Position numbers and translations under genes: made by a program. From an uncultured Porphyromonadaceae bacterium (lineage in GTDB: Bacteria > Bacteroidota > Bacteroidia > Bacteroidales > Coprobacteraceae), in NCBI GenBank assembly GCA_900545915.1, contig URAV01000032.1, forward strand, positions 1 through 44,817: a stretch of DNA of 44,817 nucleotides, given 5' to 3'. The notes below the pieces were generated by a model. That model did not search any database. It was not told where the DNA came from and worked only from the letters and a program-made list of their open reading frames with translations. This document shows positions 13,832 through 21,754 of the stretch, in pieces; the first letter of the stretch is position 1, and every line of letters begins with the position of its first letter.

Positions 13832-15265
13832 ATGAGAACAAGGGAAAATAAAACCGACTACCTTTTATCTCTCATTCGGGAAGGTAAGAAAATGACGCTG
13901 AAACAGCAGTTAGAATTAACTGCATATCTTAGCGTTCCGGCTATTATGGCACAATTATCTTCTATTGCCATGCAATACGTAGATGCATCGATGGTCGGAA
14001 GTTTAGGAGCAAATGCTTCAGCTTCTATCGGACTGGTATCGACAACGACATGGTTGTTTTGGGGACTATGTGCAGCAGCGGCAACAGGTTTTTCCGTGCA
14101 AGTGGCACATCTTATAGGAGCTGGTGATTTTACCGGAGCAAGAAAGGTTCTACGCCAATCCATTACCGCGACATTACTATTCGGCTCTTCATTAGCCGCT
14201 ATCGGAGTTTTCATCAGTGACGCTCTTCCCGGATGGTTAGGCGGAGATGAGATAATCAGACACGATTCATCCATCTATTTCCTGATTTTTTCGCTCTTTT
14301 TACCGGTATTGCAAATGAACTTCCTTGCCAGCGGGATGTTACGGTGCAGTGGAAATATGCATATACCCAGCATATTAAATATACTGATGTGTTTGCTCGA
14401 CGTAGTATTCAACTTTTTTTTGATTTTCCCGAAAAGGCAAATAGAAATCATGAATCTAAATATCGATATTTATGGTGCCGGCTTAGGTGTGAAAGGTGCT
14501 GCATTGGGAACGGTACTTGCCGAGTTGATAACTGCCGGAGGAATGATGTGGTATCTCTGCCGCCGTTCGCCTATACTGAAATTATCCGGAGAACGAGGAC
14601 GTTTCTCAATTCGACAAGATACATTACGAAATGCTGTCCGCATATCTTTGCCAATGGGATTTGAACATATAGCTATTTGTGGCGCTCAGATCATGACAAC
14701 AGTTATCGTGGCACCGCTCGGTATCGTAGCCATTGCCGCCAACTCGTTTGCTATCATTGCCGAGAGTCTCTGCTATATGCCCGGATACGGCATTTCAGAG
14801 GCTGCTACAACATTAGTCGGACAAAGTCTTGGAGCAAACCGATTAAAATTACTTCGGCGTTTCGCAAATATAACCGTATGGTCGGGAATGGCGATTATGG
14901 GAATCATGGGTACATTGATGTATATAGCAGCTCCGCAAATTATCGGCGTGATGACTCCGACAGAAGAAATCAGGACATTGGGAGTCGATATTTTAAGGAT
15001 AGAAGCTTTTGCCGAACCCATGTTTGCAGCTTCTATCGTGAGCTATGGTGTATTTGTCGGAGTGGGTAATACTTTTATTCCCAGTTTGATGAATTTCGGA
15101 AGCATTTGGGGTATCAGACTAACACTGGCGGCTTTACTCGCCCCGACAATGGGATTACGGGGTGTGTGGCTTGCTATGTGTATCGAACTTTGTTTCCGTG
15201 GCGCAATATTTCTTTTCAGATTATGGCAAGGAAAATGGATTTATAAAGTACGAATAAAAACATAA
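13832..15265 (+). CDS. MATE family efflux transporter
   Basis: A 477-residue inner-membrane transporter of the MATE (multi-antimicrobial extrusion) family, with about 12 hydrophobic segments in two homologous halves. Recognisable stretches are LTAYLSVPAIMAQLSSIAMQ and QYVDASMVGSLGANASASIG in the first half, and AVRISLPMGFEHIAICGAQ in the second. These pumps export cations, drugs or metabolites using H+ or Na+. The ATG at 13832 is preferred over a TTG six bases upstream. It lies 18 bases after the DUF3737 gene and 3 bases before the PLP-enzyme gene, so it probably exports a product or substrate of this pathway. A second MATE gene occurs at 21755-23104. Confidence 0.93.
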   Translation: MRTRENKTDYLLSLIREGKKMTLKQQLELTAYLSVPAIMAQLSSIAMQYVDASMVGSLGANASASIGLVSTTTWLFWGLCAAAATGFSVQVAHLIGAGDFTGARKVLRQSITATLLFGSSLAAIGVFISDALPGWLGGDEIIRHDSSIYFLIFSLFLPVLQMNFLASGMLRCSGNMHIPSILNILMCLLDVVFNFFLIFPKRQIEIMNLNIDIYGAGLGVKGAALGTVLAELITAGGMMWYLCRRSPILKLSGERGRFSIRQDTLRNAVRISLPMGFEHIAICGAQIMTTVIVAPLGIVAIAANSFAIIAESLCYMPGYGISEAATTLVGQSLGANRLKLLRRFANITVWSGMAIMGIMGTLMYIAAPQIIGVMTPTEEIRTLGVDILRIEAFAEPMFAASIVSYGVFVGVGNTFIPSLMNFGSIWGIRLTLAALLAPTMGLRGVWLAMCIELCFRGAIFLFRLWQGKWIYKVRIKT

Positions 15266-15268
15266 ATT

Positions 15269-16438
15269 ATGAAATACAATTTTGATGAAATAATCCCCCG
15301 TCGCGGGACAAACTCCTATAAATGGGATACTCTTGAAGAAGAGAATGTACTGCCGATGTGGGTAGCTGATATGGATTTCCGTACAGCTCCGGCAATTATC
15401 GATACTTTACAACAAAGAGTAGAACACGGAATCTTCGGGTATACCAAAGTACCGCAACACTATTATGATGCAGTAGTCAAATGGTTTATAAACCGCCATA
15501 AATGGGAAATAGATCCCCAATGGATTATTTATACAAGCGGAGTAGTTCCGGCAATTTCGGCCATAATCAAGGCTATGACCATGCCCGGTGACAAAATAAT
15601 CGTCCAAACACCCGTCTACAACTGTTTTTATTCATCAATCCGTAATAACGGATGTAAGACGATAGCTAACAAGCTTATTTATCAAGAGGGATGCTACACA
15701 ATTGATTTCGATGATCTCGAACTCAAAGCCGCCGATCCTGAAGTAAAACTTCTGCTGTTGTGTAATCCGCACAATCCGGTCGGACGAGTTTGGACACCGG
15801 AAGAATTACGGCGTATCGGAGATATTTGTCTACGAAACGGAGTATTTATAATCGCAGATGAAATACATTGTGAGCTGACATATGAAGGTCACAATTATAC
15901 ACCTTTCGCATCTCTTTCCGAAGAATTCCGATTGCATTCCGCAACCTGCATCTCACCCAGCAAGGCTTTTAATCTCGCCGGTTTGCAGATTGCGAATATC
16001 GTGGCAGCCGACAGTAACATCCGCAAACGGATAGACCGAGCAATCAACGACAACGAAGTGTGCGATGTCAACCCATTCGGTGTCATCGCCACAATAGCGG
16101 CCTATGAGAAAAGTGAAGAATGGCTCGATGCCTTACGAAAATATCTTTGGAAAAATTACACATATATCCGTCACTTCTTTAAACAACATTTGCCGCAATA
16201 TCCTGTACTTCCACTTGAAGGAACATATCTGGTCTGGATCGATTGCCGAGCTGCCGAAATCGGATCAGACAATATAACTTCATATTTACAAAACAAACAG
16301 AAACTAATGGTTAATTCCGGAACATTATACGGTCCCGGTGGAGAAGGATTTATCCGTTTAAATATTGCCTGTCCCAGAAAACTTCTTATCGATGGACTGG
16401 AAAGACTTGCCGAAGTTCTTGAATACCGACAGAATTAA
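15269..16438 (+). CDS. MalY/PatB family PLP-dependent aminotransferase / C-S lyase
   Basis: A 389-residue fold-type I PLP enzyme of the MalY/PatB group, annotated usually as cystathionine beta-lyase or aminotransferase. The N-terminal signature VLPMWVADMDFRTAPAI is typical. The PLP-binding lysine is Lys232 in SPSKAFNLAGLQ, with NPHNPVGRVW and IIADEIHCEL before it and FIRLNIACPR near the C-terminus. Known members cleave the C-S bond of cystathionine or cysteine conjugates. The natural substrate here is open. It ends the plus-strand run and is followed by a terminator. Confidence 0.92.
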   Translation: MKYNFDEIIPRRGTNSYKWDTLEEENVLPMWVADMDFRTAPAIIDTLQQRVEHGIFGYTKVPQHYYDAVVKWFINRHKWEIDPQWIIYTSGVVPAISAIIKAMTMPGDKIIVQTPVYNCFYSSIRNNGCKTIANKLIYQEGCYTIDFDDLELKAADPEVKLLLLCNPHNPVGRVWTPEELRRIGDICLRNGVFIIADEIHCELTYEGHNYTPFASLSEEFRLHSATCISPSKAFNLAGLQIANIVAADSNIRKRIDRAINDNEVCDVNPFGVIATIAAYEKSEEWLDALRKYLWKNYTYIRHFFKQHLPQYPVLPLEGTYLVWIDCRAAEIGSDNITSYLQNKQKLMVNSGTLYGPGGEGFIRLNIACPRKLLIDGLERLAEVLEYRQN

Positions 16439-16483
16439 ATATCCGGATATGAATTAAATGAAGACCGATAATGAATCAATTTT

Positions 16484-16510
16484 AAAGAGTCTACGGTATG
16501 TAGGCTCTTT
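16484..16510 (+). terminator. Terminator after the six-gene plus-strand run
   Basis: aaagagtctac (16484-16494) pairs with gtaggctcttt (16500-16510) with one G-T wobble and a 5-base loop. Only a short T-rich tail follows (aattt). Confidence 0.6.
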
Positions 16511-16595
16511 AATTTCCAAGTGGTAATTCTTAAAAACGTTTTAAAAAATATATTATGCTGATTTATAAATAGTCAACCATTCAACACAAATAAAA

Positions 16596-16628
16596 AGAAC
16601 ATTTCCCTTGATAAAAGAAAAATGTTCT
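16596..16628 (-). terminator. Terminator downstream of the ECF S-component gene
   Basis: On the minus strand agaacattt (from 16628 down) pairs with aaatgttct (ending 16596), followed by TTTTTAT. This closes the minus-strand transcript that ends with the gene at 16722-17234. Confidence 0.7.
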
Positions 16629-16721
16629 CATCTACATAAAAATCTATCTAAAATTTTAACTATATAATTCTCATCGTATCTCGGATAAAAATTCAAACAG
16701 ATTCTAAATTTTTCTTATCGA

Positions 16722-17234
16722 TTATTTATATATCAGATATTTAATAAATAAATATCCTCCTATGACCTGAAAACACATTCCCGGTAATCCGATACGAAAA
16801 TCCTGTATCGCAAGATAAAGATCATCGGAAATCGCCCATTCTCCCAATGTTCCAAGAAACTGATAAGTTAAAACAACAGCTAATAATATAGGTATAGATA
16901 CACGTTTAAAGCGATCTGCAGCATAACCTGCCGCTACAGCCAGTACAACGGATTTAAAAAGAATACCGGGTAATACTTCAGGAAAAGGCATACCGAAAAA
17001 CAGAGAATTCAATATCGGAGATAACACACCTGTCAACAGACCTACTTTCCAACCATATTTATACGCTCCTATAAGAGTAAAAAAGTAGATTGGCAACCAA
17101 GTAATACCTCCTTGAGGTATAAGATGACATAATTGGGGCAATACCATATTTCCCAATATAAATAACATCGCCGCCATATATGTTCTCATATCTCGATAAT
17201 CGAGAGCATAAAGATTAAGAGTTGTTTCCTTCAT
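16722..17234 (-). CDS. ECF-type transporter S component (predicted)
   Basis: A 170-residue membrane protein with about five hydrophobic segments, fitting the substrate-binding S component of energy-coupling-factor importers. Indicative stretches are MAAMLFILGNMVLPQLCHLI, GGITWLPIYFFTLIGAYKYG and GLLTGVLSPILNSLFFGMPF. The shared EcfA/EcfT energizing proteins are not in the window, which is normal for group II ECF systems. The vitamin or metal substrate cannot be told. It lies 97 bases downstream of the DUF1893 gene on the same strand and may be the last gene of that operon. Confidence 0.75.
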   Translation of the reverse strand: MKETTLNLYALDYRDMRTYMAAMLFILGNMVLPQLCHLIPQGGITWLPIYFFTLIGAYKYGWKVGLLTGVLSPILNSLFFGMPFPEVLPGILFKSVVLAVAAGYAADRFKRVSIPILLAVVLTYQFLGTLGEWAISDDLYLAIQDFRIGLPGMCFQVIGGYLFIKYLIYK

Positions 17235-17331
17235 ATTTTTAAATACTTTAATTCAGTTATAATTACCTTGAAAACATGAGTTTTGTTCATTCCAAACTCA
17301 ATTTAATCAGATTTATAAGAATAATTTTTCA

Positions 17332-17751
17332 TTATTTTGCATTTCGCTTCTGTATAAAATCCTGTATAATCCTAAAAGACGATATCGCAGAAACAGTTTT
17401 AAAACAAGCTGATTCCAAAGGACACCAACCGTCTTGAGTACGATTTTTAATATAGGGAACTTGACAATCGAAACTTACCTTTACGGACGCATCCTTCAAT
17501 AGAGACAGTGCCGGCGTACTGATAACATCTGCATGTAACTCTCCGACTTCTCCAAGTATCATCAACGAAGCCGCAGCTTTCCCGACAACTTTATCTGCAA
17601 CCAACGCTCCTTTTAAGAAAGCTCGATTATTAAGTAACAAATCATATAAATCCATAACACCTCTCCGACTAAAAGTCCGTGTTTCATTGAGGCCGAATAT
17701 AACACAAGAATAATTCTCCTTATGTAACAAATTTACAAGAGAGGTCATCAT
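17332..17751 (-). CDS. DUF1893 domain protein
   Basis: A 139-residue protein of the DUF1893 family, whose known structures have a cytidine-deaminase-like fold. Family pattern: CVIFGLNETRTFSRRGVMDL, KGALVADKVVGKAAASLMIL, then DVISTPALSLL and PLESACF. No signal peptide. Its ATG overlaps the stop of the aldo/keto reductase gene in an ATGA arrangement, so the two are translationally coupled. Function is unknown. The coupling suggests a role tied to the redox enzyme. Confidence 0.87.
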   Translation of the reverse strand: MMTSLVNLLHKENYSCVIFGLNETRTFSRRGVMDLYDLLLNNRAFLKGALVADKVVGKAAASLMILGEVGELHADVISTPALSLLKDASVKVSFDCQVPYIKNRTQDGWCPLESACFKTVSAISSFRIIQDFIQKRNAK

Positions 17752-19154
17752 ACAACATTTTGTTTTAGCTTTTCCACAAAACTGTCTATTCGATGCAACT
17801 CCTGCGGAATATCAATACCCTGAGGGCAATGATGCGAACATTGGTTACATCCTACACAATGATTTGCCTGCCTCAATTTCGGCACACTGCGATCATATCC
17901 CACAAGAAATGCACGACGGGCTTTTCTATAATTTTCCGTTCCTATATTTTCAGGAATATTTCCCTCGTTTACACATTTATTATAATGTAACAATACTCCC
18001 GGTATATCGATACCATAGGGACAGGGCATACAATATTTACAATCATTACAAGGCACTGTCGGATATTGCATCATAAGTGCGGCCGTCTGTTCTAAAAAAT
18101 CGAACTCTTCATCGGTTAAAGGTTTCAATGGCGAATACGTCCGAAGATTGTCTTGCAGATGTTCCATGTAAGTCATTCCACTTAATACGGTCAATACACC
18201 TGAAAAAGATCCGGCAAAGCGAAATGCCCAAGAAGCGACAGAATCTTCAGGCCGTCTCTGTTTCAGACGCGAGACGATATGGTCATGAACATTCGAAAGA
18301 CGTCCTCCTAATAAAGGCTCCATAATAATTGCCGGAATATTTCTTTTTTGCAGTTCATTATACAAATATTCCGCATTCGTATTTCGGGGATTGATCTCTT
18401 TGGCATACTTCCAATCAAGATAATTAAGCTGAATTTGTACAAAATCCCACTTCATCGTGTCATGTATCGAAAGCAAATAATCAAAAACCTTAATATCGCC
18501 ATGATATGAAAATCCGAGATTGCGGATTCTCCCAGCTTCACGTTCCGCTACCAAGAAGTCCAATATACCATTATCGATATAACGTTTTTCAAACTCGTCC
18601 ATACCATTTCCCATCCCGACTCCATGAAGCAACATATAGTCTATATAATCTACTTGCAATTCTTTCAACGAATTACGATACATTGCCATAGATGTTTCAC
18701 GACTCCACGTCTCGGATGAAAAATTAGACAACTTAGTCGCAATGAAGTAACGATCACGAGGATGACGGCTAAGAGCAATACCCATGGCATGCTCTGAACG
18801 ACCTTTACAATAAGCCGGAGATGTATCAAAATAGTTCACGCCATGTTCTATTGCGTAATCGGTCAGTCTATTGACCATATCCTGATCAATGTCGTCACTA
18901 TTGTCCCCTGCACCGCGCTGGGATATTGTCGGCAATCGCATACAGCCATAGCCTAAAAGAGAAACTTTATCTCCCGTTGTCGGAGAAGTCCGATAAGTCA
19001 TTTTATCTGTAGGTATTTCACCCTCTCCTCCAGCAACAGAACTTTCCGCATTATTTTTACATCCGTAAAATGCGGCTGCCGACACCGCAGCCCCAGTTCC
19101 AAAAACTTTAAAAAATTTCCGGCGATCTATACCAGATTTATTATTTTTTTTCAT
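17748..19154 (-). CDS. Tat-exported aldo/keto reductase with iron-sulfur C-terminus
   Basis: A 468-residue protein counted from the Met before KKNNKSGIDRRKFFK, which gives a twin-arginine signal (DRRKFFKVFG) and a hydrophobic stretch ending in FYGC, possibly a lipobox. A longer frame upstream overlaps the previous gene and is not needed. The start has AAGAAG six bases before it. The aldo/keto reductase barrel (about 60-350) keeps the tetrad: Asp and Tyr in YFDTSPAYCKG, Lys in ATKLSN and His in LLHGVG. Two cysteine groups follow, CNDCKYCMPC and CVGCNQCSHHC, for [4Fe-4S] clusters. An exported reductase would lack NAD(P)H, so electrons should come through the iron-sulfur part from the NapH-like neighbour. 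The substrate is unknown. Confidence 0.88.
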   Translation of the reverse strand: MKKNNKSGIDRRKFFKVFGTGAAVSAAAFYGCKNNAESSVAGGEGEIPTDKMTYRTSPTTGDKVSLLGYGCMRLPTISQRGAGDNSDDIDQDMVNRLTDYAIEHGVNYFDTSPAYCKGRSEHAMGIALSRHPRDRYFIATKLSNFSSETWSRETSMAMYRNSLKELQVDYIDYMLLHGVGMGNGMDEFEKRYIDNGILDFLVAEREAGRIRNLGFSYHGDIKVFDYLLSIHDTMKWDFVQIQLNYLDWKYAKEINPRNTNAEYLYNELQKRNIPAIIMEPLLGGRLSNVHDHIVSRLKQRRPEDSVASWAFRFAGSFSGVLTVLSGMTYMEHLQDNLRTYSPLKPLTDEEFDFLEQTAALMMQYPTVPCNDCKYCMPCPYGIDIPGVLLHYNKCVNEGNIPENIGTENYRKARRAFLVGYDRSVPKLRQANHCVGCNQCSHHCPQGIDIPQELHRIDSFVEKLKQNVV

Positions 19155-19164
19155 AACCATCTTC

Positions 19165-20709
19165 TTAAACGGTTTTATGTATTTCATGTCCTTCGACATA
19201 AATAGCACTAAACGGACGAGCAGGACATAGATTCTCACAAGCACCACATCCGATACAACGCTCGACATTCACAACCGGAATTTTAGGAGAATCATAACTT
19301 TCAGAATCGGAAGCGACCATTTGTATAGCTCCTGTCGGACAATGACGAGCACAATTTCCACAATCAACACCATCGGTCAGAACTACACAATTTTCTTTTA
19401 TCCACACAGCATGTCCGATTTGGATAGAAGATTTATCAGAAACAGAAATAGGACGTATTGCTCCCGCCGGACAAACTTCAGAACATTTCGTACATTCAGG
19501 ACGACAATATCCCCGTTCATACGACATCTCCGGTTGCATCAATGTCATCAGGTTACCCGAAGGCCGTAAAACTTGATTAGGACATACCGAAACACATAAC
19601 TGACATGCCGTACAATGTTTTGCAAAATTACGAACACTCAACGAACCCGGAGGAGTCAATGCTGTCGTACGATCCGGAATTTTTTTGTCTTCTATTACTG
19701 CCAAACCTCCGTCAACTTTTTTTTCCTGCGCTTTTATAACCGTCGTAGCTGCAAAAAGAGCCGATACCGAAAGGAAATTGCGACGAGCACTATCGATCTG
19801 ATCTTGAGTTACAACCGGACTTTTCACCTTATCCGTTTCGACAGAACGCCGAATATATTTTATCGCTCCATGCCGACATTTATCTAAACAGTCCAAACAT
19901 ACGATGCAACGGCTATAATCTATTTTATGTTTTTTAGAATCAATGCACGCTGCCTTACAATGCCGTGCACACAGCCCGCAGCTATTACATTTAGAAACAT
20001 CAATTACCGGTTTAAAAAAGGAATATTTAGCAATAATCCCCAAAAATGTTCCTACCGGACAAATTGTATTGCAATAAGTCCTCCCATTCCGCCATGCCAA
20101 CACGACTAATACGCCGAATGTAATTAAAGCGATGATAAAAGTGGAAAAACTCTTTACCCACACATCTACTTCATAAAAGGCATAACTATCTGCCCGTTCT
20201 GCTAAATAAGCAAGCAAATTATTTCCCAACTGATACAACGGCGTAAATAAATTAGATACTATCCGTCCATAAGAACTATAAGGTGCCAATAGAGCGACAA
20301 ACGACCCGACACCTGCCAAAACAGCGATAATAAATACCGCCAATATCCCGTACCTCAATCCTGTGCGTGCAGGTGAATAGGTATATGGTAACTTTTTCTT
20401 TCGTTTTCCGAACCATGCAATTATATCCTGAAATACACCTAAAGGACAAATTACGGAACAATAAATACGCCCGAATAATAATGTTAAGAGTACAAGAGAT
20501 AATATTATCCCCACATTTAATGCCAATAATGCAGGTAAAAACTGTATTTTGGCAAGCCATCCGAACCAAATGTGCAATGTTCCCGTAAAATCAAGAAACA
20601 ATAGTGAGATAAGCGAGAAACAGATTATAGCTGCCGATACTCTGACTGTTCGTAACATATCAAAAGAATTATTTAATTTGCAAGATGGATTTTTTTCATC
20701 CCGGAACAT
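19165..20709 (-). CDS. NapH-like membrane polyferredoxin fusion
   Basis: A 514-residue iron-sulfur membrane protein. Four transmembrane segments (about 22-42, 58-80, 118-142, 188-206) and paired YCSVICPLG (83-91) and YCNTICPVG (212-220) motifs are typical of NapH/CcoG-type electron-transfer proteins. Two ferredoxin clusters follow (Cys241-251 and Cys268-278). Then comes an unusual internal twin-arginine-like segment, ARRNFLSVSALFAA (308-321), and a second polyferredoxin with four cysteine groups (366-376, 402-413, 450-457, 485-495). The second half looks like an exported NapG-type protein fused on, giving clusters on both membrane faces. It overlaps the upstream CMD gene by 14 bases and ends 10 bases before the reductase. 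Met18 is an alternative start. Confidence 0.88.
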   Translation of the reverse strand: MFRDEKNPSCKLNNSFDMLRTVRVSAAIICFSLISLLFLDFTGTLHIWFGWLAKIQFLPALLALNVGIILSLVLLTLLFGRIYCSVICPLGVFQDIIAWFGKRKKKLPYTYSPARTGLRYGILAVFIIAVLAGVGSFVALLAPYSSYGRIVSNLFTPLYQLGNNLLAYLAERADSYAFYEVDVWVKSFSTFIIALITFGVLVVLAWRNGRTYCNTICPVGTFLGIIAKYSFFKPVIDVSKCNSCGLCARHCKAACIDSKKHKIDYSRCIVCLDCLDKCRHGAIKYIRRSVETDKVKSPVVTQDQIDSARRNFLSVSALFAATTVIKAQEKKVDGGLAVIEDKKIPDRTTALTPPGSLSVRNFAKHCTACQLCVSVCPNQVLRPSGNLMTLMQPEMSYERGYCRPECTKCSEVCPAGAIRPISVSDKSSIQIGHAVWIKENCVVLTDGVDCGNCARHCPTGAIQMVASDSESYDSPKIPVVNVERCIGCGACENLCPARPFSAIYVEGHEIHKTV

Positions 20710-21544
20710 CTACCATTTTTATGATATTAATGGCATTCAGAGCATTCGGGAAACCGATATAAGGGAGGCACTGTATCATAGCCGCATACAATGTCTCTTT
20801 ATTATTGCCTGCCCGCAAATTACCGATCGCATGGGAATAAATCTGATTACCTGCACCCAATGTCACTAATATACAAATAGATAATAATTCGCGAGTTTTA
20901 ATGTCCAAAACACCACGAGTATAAAAATCGCCAAAACATACTTCCGTCAAAAAACGGGAAACATCCTCCCCCATTCCTTGAGGAAGAGAGTTTAACGCAT
21001 CTCTTATCTCCGTTCCATATAACGGAGTCTGAATACCGCTTCCTTTCTCGTAACGGTCATATTCGGAGACCGTTCCCTGAGTTTCTAACGGCAAGGCAAT
21101 CCCCTTCTCCTTAAAAACTTCATTAAGCGTTTCTACTGCATTCAATGTTCTCGGGAAACCGATAAACGGCGCACATTGATAAACAGCCTCACGTAATTCT
21201 ATCGGTGTAACACCCACATTTAATGCAGCCATAGAATGAGTTTTCAACTGAGGTAAAGTTTGCATTGCGGTTAAAGCGACACAAGTAATCATTTCTCGAG
21301 TCTTTATATCAAGACTACCGGTTTTAAAAACTTCACCGAAAATAAACTTTTGCAAAATATCCATCAATTCCGGATCTGTACCTTTCCCAGTCAAAGCCTC
21401 TCCTCCAAATAACTTTGTATAATTTTCTTTACATAAATCCACTCTATTCATACTTTTCTCAACAAACTTCTCATTTTTGTTTTGTGCTGCCACTAATGCC
21501 GTAACAGAAAAAACGAATAACAACGATAACAATAATTTCTTCAT
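20696..21544 (-). CDS. Secreted protein with two CMD domains
   Basis: A 282-residue exported protein with two tandem carboxymuconolactone-decarboxylase domains. The signal peptide MKKLLLSLLFVFSV runs to about residue 20. Domain 1 (about 55-140) has GSLDIKTREMITCVALTAM, LKTHSMAALN and CAPFIGFPRTLNAV. Domain 2 (about 185-275) has GVLDIKTRELLSICILVTLG, YSHAIGNL and CLPYIGFPNALNAI. The repeats are clearly homologous. No CxxC is present. The start at 21544 is chosen because a promoter box at 21572-21579 would leave almost no leader for the upstream Met. It opens the tight operon with the polyferredoxin, reductase and DUF1893 genes. Confidence 0.9.
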   Translation of the reverse strand: MKKLLLSLLFVFSVTALVAAQNKNEKFVEKSMNRVDLCKENYTKLFGGEALTGKGTDPELMDILQKFIFGEVFKTGSLDIKTREMITCVALTAMQTLPQLKTHSMAALNVGVTPIELREAVYQCAPFIGFPRTLNAVETLNEVFKEKGIALPLETQGTVSEYDRYEKGSGIQTPLYGTEIRDALNSLPQGMGEDVSRFLTEVCFGDFYTRGVLDIKTRELLSICILVTLGAGNQIYSHAIGNLRAGNNKETLYAAMIQCLPYIGFPNALNAINIIKMVDVPG

Positions 21545-21571
21545 GTATAAATTTATTATCAATCAACTGTA

Positions 21572-21579
21572 CAAATTTA
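21572..21579 (-). promoter_or_regulatory. TAnnTTTG box of the redox operon
   Basis: On the minus strand the bases read TAAATTTG. Transcription would begin near 21565, about 20 bases before the CMD start at 21544. It is likely the promoter of the four coupled genes down to 17332. Confidence 0.5.
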
Positions 21580-21678
21580 AATATGATAGCTCAAAAAATC
21601 TGTAAACAAATTACAGAGAATATAACCAAAATTACAGATTTACAAAATATTTATTATATCGATCTTTTCATTTTCCCT

Positions 21679-21750
21679 TAGAACCTGTCGTAAATTTTCC
21701 GATCAAAACATACCTTCAAGCTTTTTGAATCTCTTTTCGGCCTGTTCCCT
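21679..21750. repeat. Dispersed intergenic repeat, left half copy
   Basis: It starts agaacctgtcgtaaattttc and ends cggcctgttccct, aligning over its length with the left halves of the copies at 23143 and 39938. Only this half is present. The MATE gene stop follows at once. Confidence 0.65.
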
Positions 21751-21754
21751 CTAA

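Noticed and set aside
19155..19268. Longer N-terminus of the aldo/keto reductase
   Set aside because: It overlaps the polyferredoxin 3' end, has no ribosome site, and would bury the Tat signal 38 residues inside.
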